Positions 1 to 11,770 of a DNA stretch of 64,000 nucleotides are shown in pieces. A program made the translations under genes and the position numbers. This stretch comes from Campanula takesimana (lineage: Eukaryota > Streptophyta > Magnoliopsida > Asterales > Campanulaceae), in NCBI GenBank assembly GCA_026119855.1, contig JAOWBW010000869.1, positions 124,001 through 188,000 of the forward strand, given 5' to 3'. Position 1 is the first letter of the stretch. Every line of letters begins with the position of its first letter. The notes below the pieces were generated by a model, which worked only from the letters and a program-made list of their open reading frames with translations, was not told where the DNA came from and did no database searches.

Positions 1-2
1 CA

Positions 3-1589
3 ATGATTGCTCAAAGAGAACCTGCGCCTGCTCAAACCTCAGACAAAGTCTCCACTTCTTCTCTGCTTGAAATGGATGATGATGATTTCGCTATGTTTGT
101 TAAGCGATTCTAAAAATTCAGGAAATTCTCAAAACCTGAATCCTCAAGTAAAGCTCCAGCTAAATTCTCTCTTGGCAGAGACTCAAAGGAAGAAGATGAC
201 TTAGTTTGCTACAACTGTAGAAAGCCTGGTCATTTTGCATCAAAATGCCCTACGTCAATATTTGAGTACATAAAGAAGAATACTGCGCGGAGATTTTCAA
301 AGCAGCGCGGAATGGTTGCTGAAGAAGACCCTGCTGAGAAGCAACTCAAGACCTGGATAGAGACTGACACTGAAGACAGTGATGATGATGACTCTGAGGA
401 TGGACTGCTCTGCTTAGTGGCCAATGCCGATGCTGATAGCGATTCAGACAATGATCCCAAAATGGACACAAAGGCTGCGCCAAGTACTATTCAGAAGAAA
501 GGTCCCACCATCATAGAACTGGCAGAAATGGGACATCTAACTCCAACCAGACAGAATGGCAAGTACTTATTTGCCAGAGCTGACCTAACGAAGAAATTTG
601 TTGCTGCGCCAATACGCAAAGAATCTCTTGAAATTCCTGGTGAAATTGTAATAGAAAAGGATGACTCTGCTGCTGAGCGCGAGTCTATTTTTCAGCAAGC
701 TGAAAAGGTAATCAAAAGATTCAATTCTATGAAAGAAGCAGTGGACTTATCAATTGGAGAAATTTCACAGCTTAAGACGGAGAAAACTCTTTTAAAATCT
801 GAGATCACCCTCCTTTTGGAGCAGATTAAGAACATGACTCCCCTTACTGAAAAAAACCGTTTTCTTACAGATCAAAATGAGCTATTTAAAGTAAGAAACG
901 AAGAATTGGCTGCTCAAGTAGCTGATCTCACAAAGATCACTGATGAGTGGACCAAATCTCGTGTCACTATGGACCAAATTCTAGAATCCCAAAAAGCTAG
1001 TGGAGACAAGGAAGGCTTGGGGTTCTCAACTAGTGATAACTTTAAATGTGCAGTTTGCTCTGAAAAGGAAAAGGAATTTACACCACAGCAAACTATTGAA
1101 ATTCCTAAAGCAAAGCATTCTGCTTCAATGGATAAAGGACAGGAGAAAGTCCAGAGACAAAATTTCCATTATGTCTACCCAAAGAAGCAAACTGGAAAAG
1201 CCAAGGGTATGGCTAAAGTTGAATCTGCGCTTGACAACGCACCTTTTGATATTTGTTACGCTTATCCTTCGAATGTCAAATCTGCGCATAAGGGTCATGC
1301 GAATGAAAGCCATGCGCCTCTACGCCAGATGCGCATACTTAAGAAAAGCGCACCAAAACTTCAAAAGATGGTGTTTGTCAAAGCAAATTCATCTGCTCCA
1401 GTAAAGAATGTTGCGCCAAAGAAAAGTAAAGAGTTTGTAAAAACCCAATCTATAAGTGGCTTTCATCATTGTGTTGTGTGTGATGGTTTAGGTCACAAGG
1501 CTGCAGAATGCCTTTTGCGATTTTCTCCTAATGCCAAGGGACGTAAAAATCCTAAGGTCAGACAGGAGTGGGTTGTCAAAAGTTGCTAA
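3..1589 (+). pseudogene. copia gag, interrupted by an in-frame stop
   Basis: The frame beginning with ATG at base 3 runs through a TAA at 111-113 and continues with the same gag-like content to the stop at 1587-1589. A first CCHC zinc knuckle (CYNCRKPGHFASKC) is read at about 216-257 and a second (CVVCDGLGHKAAEC) near 1471-1512. Between them lie an acidic stretch rich in Asp/Ser (about 360-470) and a helical, coiled-coil-like segment (about 690-1000). The part downstream of the stop could start at the ATG at 312. Gag packages the element RNA in cytoplasmic particles; this copy could make only a truncated form. The true gag start lies upstream of the window. Confidence 0.85.
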
Positions 1590-1626
1590 CTCTAGGACCC
1601 AAGAATAAAGGGGACCTGCGTTCTTA

Positions 1627-3567
1627 ATGTCTATCTTTCAGGTCTCCTGCTTCACTGCGCACTCTTCACAAGCTAAAGCGCATATATGGTACCTCGACAG
1701 TGGATGTTCTAGACACATGACTGGAGATGTCACAGCTCTTGAAGAAGTGCATAAAGGAAGAGGTCCCTCTGTAACTTTTGGAGATAACAACAAAGGGCAC
1801 ATAATTGGATATGGAAAAATCAGAAAAGATAAAGTGTGCATTGAGAAAGTTGCGCTCGTTGAAGGTCTCAAGCACAACCTGCTCTCCATATCACAATTCT
1901 GCGATAAAGGTTTGGAATGTCACTTCACTGCAACGCACTGCTACATCAAAGATGGCATATCCGGACTAACTTTGCTCACAGGGACTCGTAAGACTAATGT
2001 TTACATTATTGATCTTACTTCTATAGATTCCATCACTAATCTCTGTTTTGTAGCAAAGAATGTAAGTGAAAGCAGTTGGCTATGGCATAAGCGCTTAAGT
2101 CATTTGAACTTCAAGTATTTGGCTAAGCTAGGAAGGGAAAATCTTGTCAAAGGACTTCCCAAAGTAGCTGACCATCATGACAGAAAATGCGTAGCATGCC
2201 AGCTCGGTAAACAACCTAAGCAGTCTTTCTCCAGCAAGATTGTCTCCTCAACTTCCAAATGTTTACAACTGCGTCACATGGACTTGTTTGGACCGGTCAC
2301 CACTGCGAGCATTGGAGGAAACAAATATACTTTAGTCGTGGTGGATGACTACTCAAGATACACATGGGTCGAAATGATGATATCCAAAGATGACTGCTAT
2401 GATATCTTGACTGCGCTATTTCGAAAGCTCCAAACTAAAAAAGAAGACGACATCGTGAGTGTTAGATCAGACAATGGAACTGAATTCAAGAATAATGGTG
2501 TTGCTCAATACTGCGATGACCATGGAATTGATCACAATTTCTCTGCTGCTGGAGTTACTCAACAAAATGGCGTTGTGGAAAGAAAGAATCGCACGTTGAT
2601 TGAGGCTGGAAAAACAATGATAGCAGAAGCTAAGCTTCCAAAGTATTTCTGGGGAGAAGCTGTCAACACTACCTGCTTTACTCAGAATAGATCCCTCATC
2701 AACAAAGCCTACAACAAGACTCCATATGAGCTATGGAGAGGAAGAGCGCCCAACATTGCTTTCTTCAAGATCTTTAGCTGCAAATGCTATATCCTCTACA
2801 ATGGCAAAGATCATAGAGGTAAATTCGACGCCAAAGCAGATGAAGGTATTTTCGTTGAGTATGCCAAACATTCTAAAGCTTTTCGTGTTTTTAATAGAAC
2901 TACTCTAGTAATTGTAGAATCTGTACATGTTACTTTTGATGAGCATTCTCTCCTTGAGCCACATTTGGCTCCAAATGATTCTGATGATTCTGTTGAGAAT
3001 GATGAAATAGGTACACAGCCTCAAACTGCACCTGTGCAGAATGATTATCAAAATCAGAATCAAGCAAGTCCATCCCATGCGCATACACCAGATGCTGCGC
3101 CAGAAGTGACGACTCCTGATGCGCAAACTCCTCCTCCTGCGCATAACGTTTCTCCGCTTCAGCAAATCACTTTTGATGATCTCGATGCTGGAGCAAATGA
3201 AGTACCCGTTGAAGATCTTCGTATTCCTACCACTCAGCCTAACTTACCTCCCGAGGTTCGTGAAGTTAGAGATCATCCAACTTCAAACATCATTGGTGAT
3301 ATCAATGTAGGGGTTCGTACTAGGAGAGCATCAAACTTTGATGATGAATATCACTCTTTTATCTCTCAAATAGAACCAAAGAAGATTGATGAAGCGCTCC
3401 AAGATTCAAGCTGGGTTACTGCTATGCAAGAAGAGCTTAACCAATTTGAGCGCTGCAAGGTTTGGACCTTAGTACCTAGACCTCTTGATCAAGGCATTAT
3501 TGGTACAAAATGGGTATTCAGAAACAAGATGGATGAGAATGGAAGCATTGGTTGCGCAAGGCTATAG
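1627..3567 (+). pseudogene. copia pol, protease-integrase-start of RT
   Basis: This frame differs from gag, so gag and pol are not continuous in this copy. The aspartic protease motif is in WYLDSGCSRHMTGD near 1690. The GAG-pre-integrase HHCC finger follows (WHKRLSHLNF to CVACQLGK, about 2080-2210). The integrase core has D in HMDLFGPV (about 2275), D in SDNGTEF (about 2467) and E in QQNGVVERKN (about 2560-2590). A long Pro/Gln-rich linker (about 2960-3300) precedes the RT start. The frame ends at a TAG because about 20 nt are missing near 3540, removing the conserved segment between MDENG and LVAQGYRQ. Confidence 0.92.
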
Positions 3568-4280
3568 GCAAGAGGAAGGAATTGACTACGATGAAACATT
3601 TGCGCCTGTAGCAGGACTTGAAGCTATAAGAATTTTCTTAGCTTATGCCTCTCACAAGAAATTCAAGCTTTATCAAATGGATGTGAAGAGCGAATTTCTC
3701 AACGGAGAACTCCAAGAGACTGTCTACGTAGCTCAACCTCCTGGATTTGAAGATAGCAGATTTCCAAATCATATCTTCAAGCTTCAAAAAGCTTTGTATG
3801 GACTTAAACAAGCTCCAAGAGCATGGTACGATACGCTATCAAAATTCCTACTAGAGAAAGGCTTCAAGCGCGGTAAAATCGATACAACTCTTTTTATTGC
3901 TAAGTATAATGATCATTCTTTACTTGTTCAAATTTATGTCGATGATATTATATTTGGTTCTACTAATGAGTTACTTTGTAAGCGCTTTGAGAAGCTCATG
4001 AAAAGCAAGTTTGAGATGAGCATGATGGGAGAACTCACATTCTTCCTCGGGCTTCAAATCAAACAATTGAATGATGGTATCTTCATAAATCAAGCCAAGT
4101 ACACAAGGGACTTAATCAAGAAATTTGGACTTGAGAATGCTAAAGCATACGACACTCCAATGGCCACGGGCAACAAGCTTGACAAAGACTTGAAAGGTAA
4201 GAAAGTTGATCAAACCTTATATCGAGGTATGATTGGCTCTCTCCTTTATCTTACTGCAAGTAGGCCAGATATTATGTTTG
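3548..4280 (+). pseudogene. copia reverse transcriptase core
   Basis: The second frame resumes at LVAQGYRQEEGIDYDETF and carries the copia RT motifs: the KLYQMDVKSEFLNGEL segment (first catalytic Asp), ALYGLKQAPRAWY, and the YVDD box at about 3934-3945. It runs to the SRPDIMF motif. At about 4270-4288 a single-base loss shifts translation into a frame that terminates at 4322-4324. The enzyme copies element RNA to cDNA in virus-like particles, but here it is split from both neighbouring domains. Confidence 0.92.
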
Positions 4281-4281
4281 T

Positions 4282-4872
4282 GTCTGTGCGCGCTATCAAG
4301 CGGATCCTAGAGAAGCGCACTTAACTGCTGTTAAACGCATTATTCGTTATCTTTCTGGAACTGTTAACCTTGGACTTTGGTACACCAAAGATTCGAATTT
4401 CGATTTGCTAGGTTATTCAGATGCAGATTACGCAGCATGCACTATTGACAGGAAGAGCACAAGTGGAACTTGTCATTTCCTTGGAAATCGACTTGTTGCG
4501 TGGACAAGCAAGAAGCAAGCTGCTGTGTCCATCTCCACTACAGAAGCTGAATACATTGATGCTGGAAGCTGCTGCTGCCAAATCCTATGGATGAAGCAAC
4601 AATTGGTGGACTATGGAATTCATGAAACAAACTGCCCAATTTTCTGCGATAATATGTCCACCATAGCTGTCTCCAACAATCCTGTCATGCATTCAAAGAC
4701 AAAGCACATCGACATCAAATATCACTTTCTCAAGGACCACGTGGAAAAAGGAAACATTCATTTAGAGCACGTGGGCACAGATAATCAAATTGCTGATATC
4801 CTCACAAAGGCTCTTGACGCAAAGAGATTTGCTTTCTTGAGAGGAGAAATGGGTATGCTTGAACTTAGCTAA
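4282..4872 (+). pseudogene. copia RNase H domain
   Basis: After the frame break, the conserved RT-RNase H connection (ARYQADPREAHLTAVKR) and the RNase H domain are read in frame 1: GYSDADYA, DRKSTSGTCHFLG, SISTTEAEYI and HIDIKYHFLKDHV, ending in a stop at 4870-4872. The usual acidic residues of copia RNase H are present. The domain itself is undamaged but is not joined in frame to RT. Confidence 0.9.
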
Positions 4873-5782
4873 TTGTCCATATGATTTGTCAATACTAATG
4901 ATCTTGTGTTTACTTGAAAATTCTCTAAGATAGGAAATGCCTCATGCGCCTGCGCATATGAAGCGCACAAGTTGTTGCGCACAAGGCTTATTTATGAGTT
5001 TTCAAAGAAACTCTGCACATTATATTGATGCGCATGAACCTCACGCGCATACCCCGTGGACCTCAGTATATCATTCTTCCGGTGTCTGCTCCCTTAGATC
5101 CCTCAAGTGGTCACTGTGCAGGCAAAGATTCAAGAGCAACTGGATGCGCAAGATGCTAGGCTCGATGCGCAGGCCAGTATGCTATAAGGCATTGATTGTG
5201 CCATTAAGGGGGAGAGTTATCTAACAAAGGCAAATAGGGAGAGAACAAAGGCATTAAGGGGGAGAGAGATTAAGGGGGAGAGTAATCTATCAAAGGCAAA
5301 AAGTTCCGATTTGATGCTCCCGCTTCAAATAATTGAAGCTCTGTGCAAAGCAATTTTGGGAATCTACAAGATGAAGTGCGCAGAGCTCTCTCAAAGGTGA
5401 ACTCAACTTATAATGCATCATTGCTTTTCCCAAAACCTTGTTCAATTCAAACTTTCTGTTTATGGAACAATGAACGCATTTTTTCAAACTTCATGCGCAT
5501 ATACTTAACTGCTCATATCTCCTGTGCGTGATGTTTTAAACATTAAGTTTAAATGCATACCAATCCTAAACTCATATTATCTGTATGCACTGAATGATAT
5601 TTCTGTCTTTCCCTTATTGTAAGTTATATCTTTTGGTTAGACTAGAAATCTATAACATTGGCTAGTGTGTGTATTGACTTGAGGCATGATTTACCATTCA
5701 CATTTTATGGACATGTTATTATCAAGTACAATGAATTGCCTTTGTTATAGTAGGTAATGGCATCAATCATTTAGAGGGAGAT
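4873..5782 (+). other. Non-coding copia region with repeated polypurine tracts
   Basis: No convincing gene. Three copies of AAGGGGGAGAG occur at about 5206-5216, 5256-5266 and 5272-5282, and a further purine tract TTAGAGGGAGATT at 5771-5783 abuts the LTR and is the likely plus-strand primer. Multiple upstream polypurine tracts are a described Sirevirus feature. Short ORFs here show no domain and share the TGCGCA-rich composition of the LTR. Confidence 0.75.
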
Positions 5783-7465
5783 TGTTGGGTATGCTTATTT
5801 TTTAACCCTCCCAATTATGTTAGAATTGATTGATACCATCACCTAAGTATTTTATGGACTATAGGATCCTATGTAAGAAGTTTTATAACTTCTATTTTTA
5901 GCTAAGTCCAATTTTATAGAATAGGCTTAGAGGTTAGGGCTTGCTTGGAATTGAGGTTTCATTTACTGAAGACCAAGTATAATGCGCAGGACATTTCGTG
6001 CGCAGCACGTTTCATGCGCAGAGCATTACCTGCTCAGTCTCCGCGCGCATAGCATTACCTGCTTATTCTCCGCGCGCATAGCATTAGCTGCTTATTCTCC
6101 GCGCGCATAGCATCACTTGCTCATTCTCCATACGCATGGCTTTTATGAGCAGAGCAGATTAACTTGGTCCTTATGCTTATCTTTCTTCAACCTCATATTC
6201 TTGAAGCTTGGAGTGAAAAGGAATGAAGATCTCAGACTGTGGTCTCTGCGCAGGACTTCCCTGCGCAGGTCTCCTCTGCGCAGCATGCATCCTTACTCAG
6301 TTTTCGATACATTCAGATTACATAACTTGGAAAGCGCTTAGAAGATGCACGCTTATTAAAAATGCTGAGGTATGCAGAAACGACAAAGCAAGCACACTCA
6401 GCAGATCCAACGGTGGAGACGCGCTCAAGAGAAATATTTCAAATGAAGACAGCTGTCAACCTTCTAGAAGAAGCTTTTGAATTTGGTCTTCATGCTCAGT
6501 CTCCAACGGCTCTAAAACACCTGCGCACCAATCATATTGTGCCAGGTCATCAACTTTGATCAGAGCTCCAACGGCTATAAAGGACACCTGCGCACCAATC
6601 ATATTGTGCCAGCTCATCGTCCTTGCTCAGAGCACCAACGGCTAGTTTTAAGCTCTCTGCTATAAATAGCCTGCTCATCTTCATTTCCAAGTTGCTTGAG
6701 TTCTTGCTTCCAAAAGAAACTTTGAAGATTGCTTGCTCATTTCAGAATTCTCAAGATCAACCTTCATACCTTCATACTCAACCAAGCCCAGATCCTATAA
6801 GCCTTGTATCACCAGAATTCTTCGTGCTCTTCATCTCATAGATTCATAGAGCCCAGAATTTCTGAACACACACACACACCTCTTGAAGCTTTGATTATTT
6901 CGATCATACTTCTTGAGATACACCGGTTTAGTCTAGGATTTGCTCTTCATAGATTATAGATCTTTGAGTTAGTTTGTTCTACATTGTTGTATCTTGTAAC
7001 TCTCTCATATAATAAGATCTCCATTAGAAAATCCAAGACTAACCATCTTGGTAGAGGACGTAGATCTTTCATTGATCGAACCTCTCCAAATAGCTTGTTC
7101 ATTATTCTCGCTATTTACTTCCTGCTTAATCATATCTGAATTACTGCTTTGTTTGATCTTTCAGATTGCTATACTTTGCCGCTGTGTTTGTTATTGCTTA
7201 TTGCCTTAGAACATTTTATCCAACTCTTTAAGCCAAAACTTAGCGCGTGCGTTTTTATCCTTGCGCAGCTTTTTACTGCGCAGGTGCTGCTTAAAACTTC
7301 CGCTGTGCATTTCACACTCTCACTGCGCGCTATACTTAGCTTATTTGAGAACTGTGCGCATAAGCCATTGATTTGCAAAAGGGTTTGAAAAGAATTTTAA
7401 AAACGCTATTCACCCCCCCCCCTCTAGCATTTTTCATACCCTTGTTGCCCCCTTTGGGACCAACA
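5783..7465 (+). repeat. 3' LTR of copia element 1 (1683 bp)
   Basis: It starts TGTTGG immediately after the polypurine tract and ends CCAACA, the usual 5'-TG..CA-3' with a short inverted repeat. A TATAAATA box lies at 6661-6668, consistent with the U3 promoter. The palindrome TGCGCA occurs at least ten times. A near-duplicate segment (AACGGCT..CACCTGCGCACCAATCATATTGTGCCAG) occurs at about 6505-6550 and 6570-6615. Without the 5' LTR an insertion age cannot be estimated. Confidence 0.9.
6023..6138 (+). repeat. Four tandem 29-bp units in the LTR
   Basis: Four consecutive 29-nt units start at 6023, 6052, 6081 and 6110. The first three contain CTCCGCGCGCATA and the fourth has diverged to CTCCATACGCATG. 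They lie in U3, upstream of the TATA box at 6661, where repeated elements often act as enhancer-like cis motifs in LTRs. Any regulatory role is an inference. Confidence 0.85.
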
Positions 7466-10234
7466 GTAATGATGCAAGAGTTGCAACATTGTTCGTAGAA
7501 CACTTATGAAGTGGCTTTACTCATTAAGTAGGAGATATTATTATTTTTTTATTTGTTTTTGACGATGTAGATATTATTTTGTTATAAGACAATGAAGGAT
7601 ATCTATTTCTTATTGGGAATAAGAAAGTACTTTATTTACTATGATTCACTTTATCGTATTGTTGAATCATATAAAATCTAATATCCTAAATCTTGAAGAA
7701 CAAAATAATAAATAAGGCTATAACATAAATAATTAAATTCTTTATGCATTATTGTTTTGATCAAATAAATGATAAACGCATATCTAAAATTCTATGGGAC
7801 GGAGTTTTAAAGTCATATGATTTTGAATCATATGATATATGCAAATCTTATTTATTTGTACCAAGACATCTTTTACTAGGAGTAGTAAAAGGCTAATATC
7901 TTATTTGACCTAATACATGTTGATGTATATGGTGCATTAAGTGTCAATGCTAAAATAGGATTTTGATACTACTTGGCAAAACTACTCAAAGACTTCGATT
8001 CGATCGTGATGTTGAATAATTGAATCAAGTATTTAACAGTCATCTTTAGATTGTGAAATTGTTTCACAATTAACTCCACCAATAACACCATTTTAAATGA
8101 TGTGTCTAAATGGAGGAATTGAACCTTATTGGATATGATTCATTAGATGATAAAAGTCAAATTGATCTTCCATTATTTATTTTGGGGTTATGCATTGGAA
8201 ACTGCTATAATTACGCTAATTTATAATTACGCTAATTTGAGTTCCATCACAATAGGTTCAAAGGGACCATATGTGATATGGAATGAAAGAAAACTCGGTT
8301 TGTCTTTCATGAAGATTTAAGAAAGTGAGACTTTTGCGAAAAGACGTGTTTGGAACAAGCTAACACTTATCTACTAAATATAATTTCATGGGATATCCTA
8401 AGGAAACTTGAGGATATTATTTTACTTCTAAGAAACAAATTGTTTGTTGGTAATGGTACTTTTCTAGATAAATTGTTTATTTCTAAAAGAACCAGTGGGA
8501 GTAAAATATATCTCGAATGGTTCGAGACCTAGAAAATTACATTGGACCTAAGATGGAAGTTGAACAAACTTTCACAAGGAGTTATGAAAAACCGTTCAAG
8601 TTACACAAGTTACTTGCAAAATGATAGGATAGAATCTATAACAAGAAATATTAGATTTCTCGTAATAGAAAGTATTGAGGTAAAGTTCATTGAGAATGAT
8701 ATATTTACCACCTATCAAAATGCAATGTCCGCTCCATATTAGATTAATGGCTTGGAGTCATAAAATCTAAAAGGCAATCCATGTATAATAATCAAGTTTG
8801 GAACTTGATCATTCTAACCTAAGGTGTAATAACCGAAGGATGGAATTAAGTTTTCTTGGAGAAAACTAACATAGGTAGCAAAGGAACATACTAATTAAGC
8901 AAGACAAAATGTGAAAGGTTGACTCATATTTCGACTATGATAAAACTTTCTCACTCGTAGTCATGCTTTAAGATATTGGAATTCTCATTGTCATATCTTC
9001 ATATTTGGAATATAAAATTTAAAAAATAGATATCAAAACAAGTGTTCCTTAACGGGAACTCACTTAAGGATGTATTTTATACAACCTAAAGGTTTTGATA
9101 GTCTAGAATTTCTAATAAAGTATGTAAGTTGCAGAAATCCATGGGATGAGTAGAAGCAAGCTTCTTGGAGTTAAAACAATCATTTTGATGAAGTGTTCAA
9201 ATCGTTTGAAATTCATCAAAGATGAGACTTGTGTTTGTTAAGAAATTAGTGGGAGCATAGTCTAATTCCTAGTCTTGTAAATGTGGTTGACATATAGTTC
9301 ATTGGAAAGAGTTTCTTAATGAAGGACTTAGGAAGAAGCCGTTTATATCATTGGAATTAATATCTATTGATATAAATCTAGGAAGTTGATTGGTTTGTGT
9401 CAAAGTACTTGTAGAGACAAAGTACTGAATTGTTCAGTATGCAAGACTCTTGGAGAAGAACTTGCAAAGTTGTCTAATGACAATGTTCTTGGTAAGACTT
9501 AGTCTTAGTGGAAGACTAATGAGCAAAAATACATGATTGGGATTCCATATGCTTCGGCAATCGGATCTATCATGTGTGTCATATTATGTACTTAGACGGG
9601 ATAACTCATATACTTGGAGTATGATGAGAACAAACTAATCATATCCTAGTGAAGGTCACTAGATAGTGGTCAAGAATGTCCTTATGTACTTGAGAAGAAC
9701 TAAGGATGCATTCTTGATGGTTGTTGACATGGGAGATGATCTAGTAAATGGTTACAAAAATGCATGCTTCCACATCAGCAAGGATAATTAAAGATTGCAG
9801 TATGGACATATGTTTAAAGTAAGTGCTATTAGTTGGAATAGTTCCAAGCAAATACACTATAAATTATTCTACGAATAAAATTGAGTATTTAGTTACATGA
9901 GTTGTAACTAAGGGAGTTGTATGAATATAGATGTTATTAGTAAAGCTAGAAATAGTTTCTAGTACTACTAATCCTATGGACCTTTATTGTGAAATAATGG
10001 ATATTCCACAAGTTGAGGTGCCAAAGGCTCATCTTTGATCCAAACACACACTCAGACATTTCCATCTCTACGAGAAATCGTTGACATGGGAGACGTCAAA
10101 ATATGCAAAATACCTTATGATGATAACAAGGACAATCTTCCTACATAAGATCCTCCACATACTGCTATGATGGTCATAAGCTAAGCTCAATGGTATTGGA
10201 TACACATTAATTGGGCCTAGTGCAAGTGAGAGAT
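7466..10234 (+). pseudogene. Highly decayed Ty1/copia internal region
   Basis: No frame stays open, but copia protein remnants are recognisable in order. Integrase: VDVYGALSVNAKIGF near 7918, RRNRTLLDMI-like near 8111, PYVIWNERK near 8267, and a GYPKET segment near 8390. RT: a DVF..QPKGF remnant near 9068-9105 and a GEEAYILGI..IYRDRSRKLIG remnant near 9335-9400. RNase H: a MYLRRTKDAFLMV remnant near 9685-9722 and PMDLYCE near 9970. It is AT-rich with many stops and indels, so clearly much older than element 1. Its 5' part was probably separated by the insertion of element 1. Confidence 0.85.
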
Positions 10235-11770
10235 TGTTGGAGATTATGCCCTAGGCCCTTGAGAAAGGTCTTACGTTGCATCATGTTCTCATTTGTTATG
10301 GAGATAACAACCCCGGATTATTATATGTTTTAAATGTTTATTATTATAATCCCACGTCCTAGTACTTATGAATGACTAGTATAAGTTTAATCGATGATCA
10401 TATGATGATCATGTGTATGTGATACAAATTAAACTTATGGGTACTTGTTGGAGAACAAGTACTGGACTTGATCCACATATGAGATTTTTGTCATGGTCAG
10501 ATGTCAAATTAAATCTCATATAGTTATATCATTTGAATCTTTAGACCTGAGATTATCATGGTCTTCCACATGATGAACATTATATTTGACGTACTCAAAC
10601 GTTACCCCTAACTGGGTGGTTATAAAGGCTACGATTGGCATAATCGGATTCATGTAAAGAAGAATGATAAGTCAAGATGGGATTTGTCCCTCTCTCAAGA
10701 GAGATATCTGATTGGCCTCTCGATGAGTGAGATTGATGATAGTGTACGTCCGTACCCAAATGAATTGAAGTGTTCAATGTCATTTGCTCATATCAATCTA
10801 CTCGGGATCGAGAAAGCATTGGACAACATAAGTTGACGTGGACCATGACTTATGTCCAATATGATATCGCATGACAAAAGGATTGTGATATGTTCTATGA
10901 GGATGAACGAACTTTGTTAGGTTATATTAATTGGGTAGTTATGATGGCTTGCTAGAGTCCGCTCATGATTTATGGGTTTGACCTTGATCGGACTCATTAC
11001 CAACTTAATATAATCCTATGGGGTCACACATAAAAGAACGAATCAAGAAAAGGCAAAAGCTGAATTCCTGGCGGGCACGGCCGTGCCAGTTATAAAGCAT
11101 GACCGTGCCAATTTGCACGGCCGTGCGGATTAACAAACTCGACCGTGCCATTATTCAACTGCGGCAAGTCAAGCTCGGACCAAGTGGTACGGTAGTGCCA
11201 TTTGGTGAGCACGACCGTGCCAAAGTTCCTGGGGCCTGATTTTGTGCAGTTTAATTGGGTGACGGGATGTAGGTCTTCTTGGTCATTAAGGGTTAATGAC
11301 TAGGGACTATAAATACATCTTTTCATCAGCCATTAAACTAATGCAACCTAGTATGTTTGAAAAACATAATTCTTGATCCAAGATTGTGATTCAAAGATCA
11401 AGAACGCATAAAATTCATATAGCCTTTGAAGATTAGAAAAACGTGTTTTCTAATGGGTCTAGCAATCCAAATCTAGAATGGTTTTAGATATTCGTTCGTG
11501 TGTGGATACACATAGAGGGTGCTTGCTTTAGCATCTCAAGTTCGCGTTCCTGTGATCGTGATCCGATGAACGCAAAGAACGAGGAGATCAAATCTAAAGC
11601 TTGAAGACTTGAAGATTTGAAGATCCGAAAGTTTTAAACGCAAAACCACGGTTAGTATTCAAAATTCATCTTGCTATTAATTTAATCATCATGAATGGAT
11701 CTTGGGGCTTAGGGTTTTTTTGATTTCATATTTCCGTCTTCCGCTGCGCAAGGTGCCTCAAAACCCAACA
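10235..11770 (+). repeat. 3' LTR of decayed copia element 2 (1536 bp)
   Basis: It begins TGTTGGAGATTATGCCC directly after the purine-rich stretch AAGTGAGAGAT and ends CCCAACA at 11770. A TATAAATA box lies at 11309-11316. A GC-rich palindromic cluster precedes the TATA box. The right boundary rests on the CCAACA match to the left terminus because no second LTR copy is in the window. Confidence 0.75.
11075..11221. promoter_or_regulatory. Cluster of CACGGCCGTG palindromes in LTR
   Basis: Two perfect palindromes GCACGGCCGTGC occur at 11075-11086 and 11115-11126. Decayed or half copies (GACCGTGCC, CACGACCGTGCC) lie at about 11101, 11140 and 11209-11221. The cluster sits about 90-230 bp upstream of the LTR TATA box, a typical place for cis-regulatory LTR repeats. 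All motifs are rich in CpG sites. Function is inferred. Confidence 0.7.

Larger units (their letters stand above)
1..7465 (+). mobile_element. Ty1/copia LTR retrotransposon, 5' end outside window, inactivated
   Basis: The order gag, protease, integrase, reverse transcriptase, RNase H is that of Ty1/copia. The element begins before base 1 and ends with a 3' LTR whose termini are TGTTGG and CCAACA. A 900-base non-coding stretch with repeated polypurine tracts lies between RNase H and the LTR. The 1.68 kb LTR, two CCHC knuckles in gag and multiple polypurine tracts recall the Sirevirus lineage, but the clade is an inference. One in-frame stop, one gag-pol frame change and two pol frame breaks make it non-autonomous. 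The 5' LTR and the target duplication cannot be checked here. Confidence 0.95.

Noticed and set aside
4937..5224. 95-codon frame downstream of copia RNase H as an extra retroelement gene
   Set aside because: Composition follows the TGCGCA-rich non-coding leader; no domain, and it runs into polypurine tracts.
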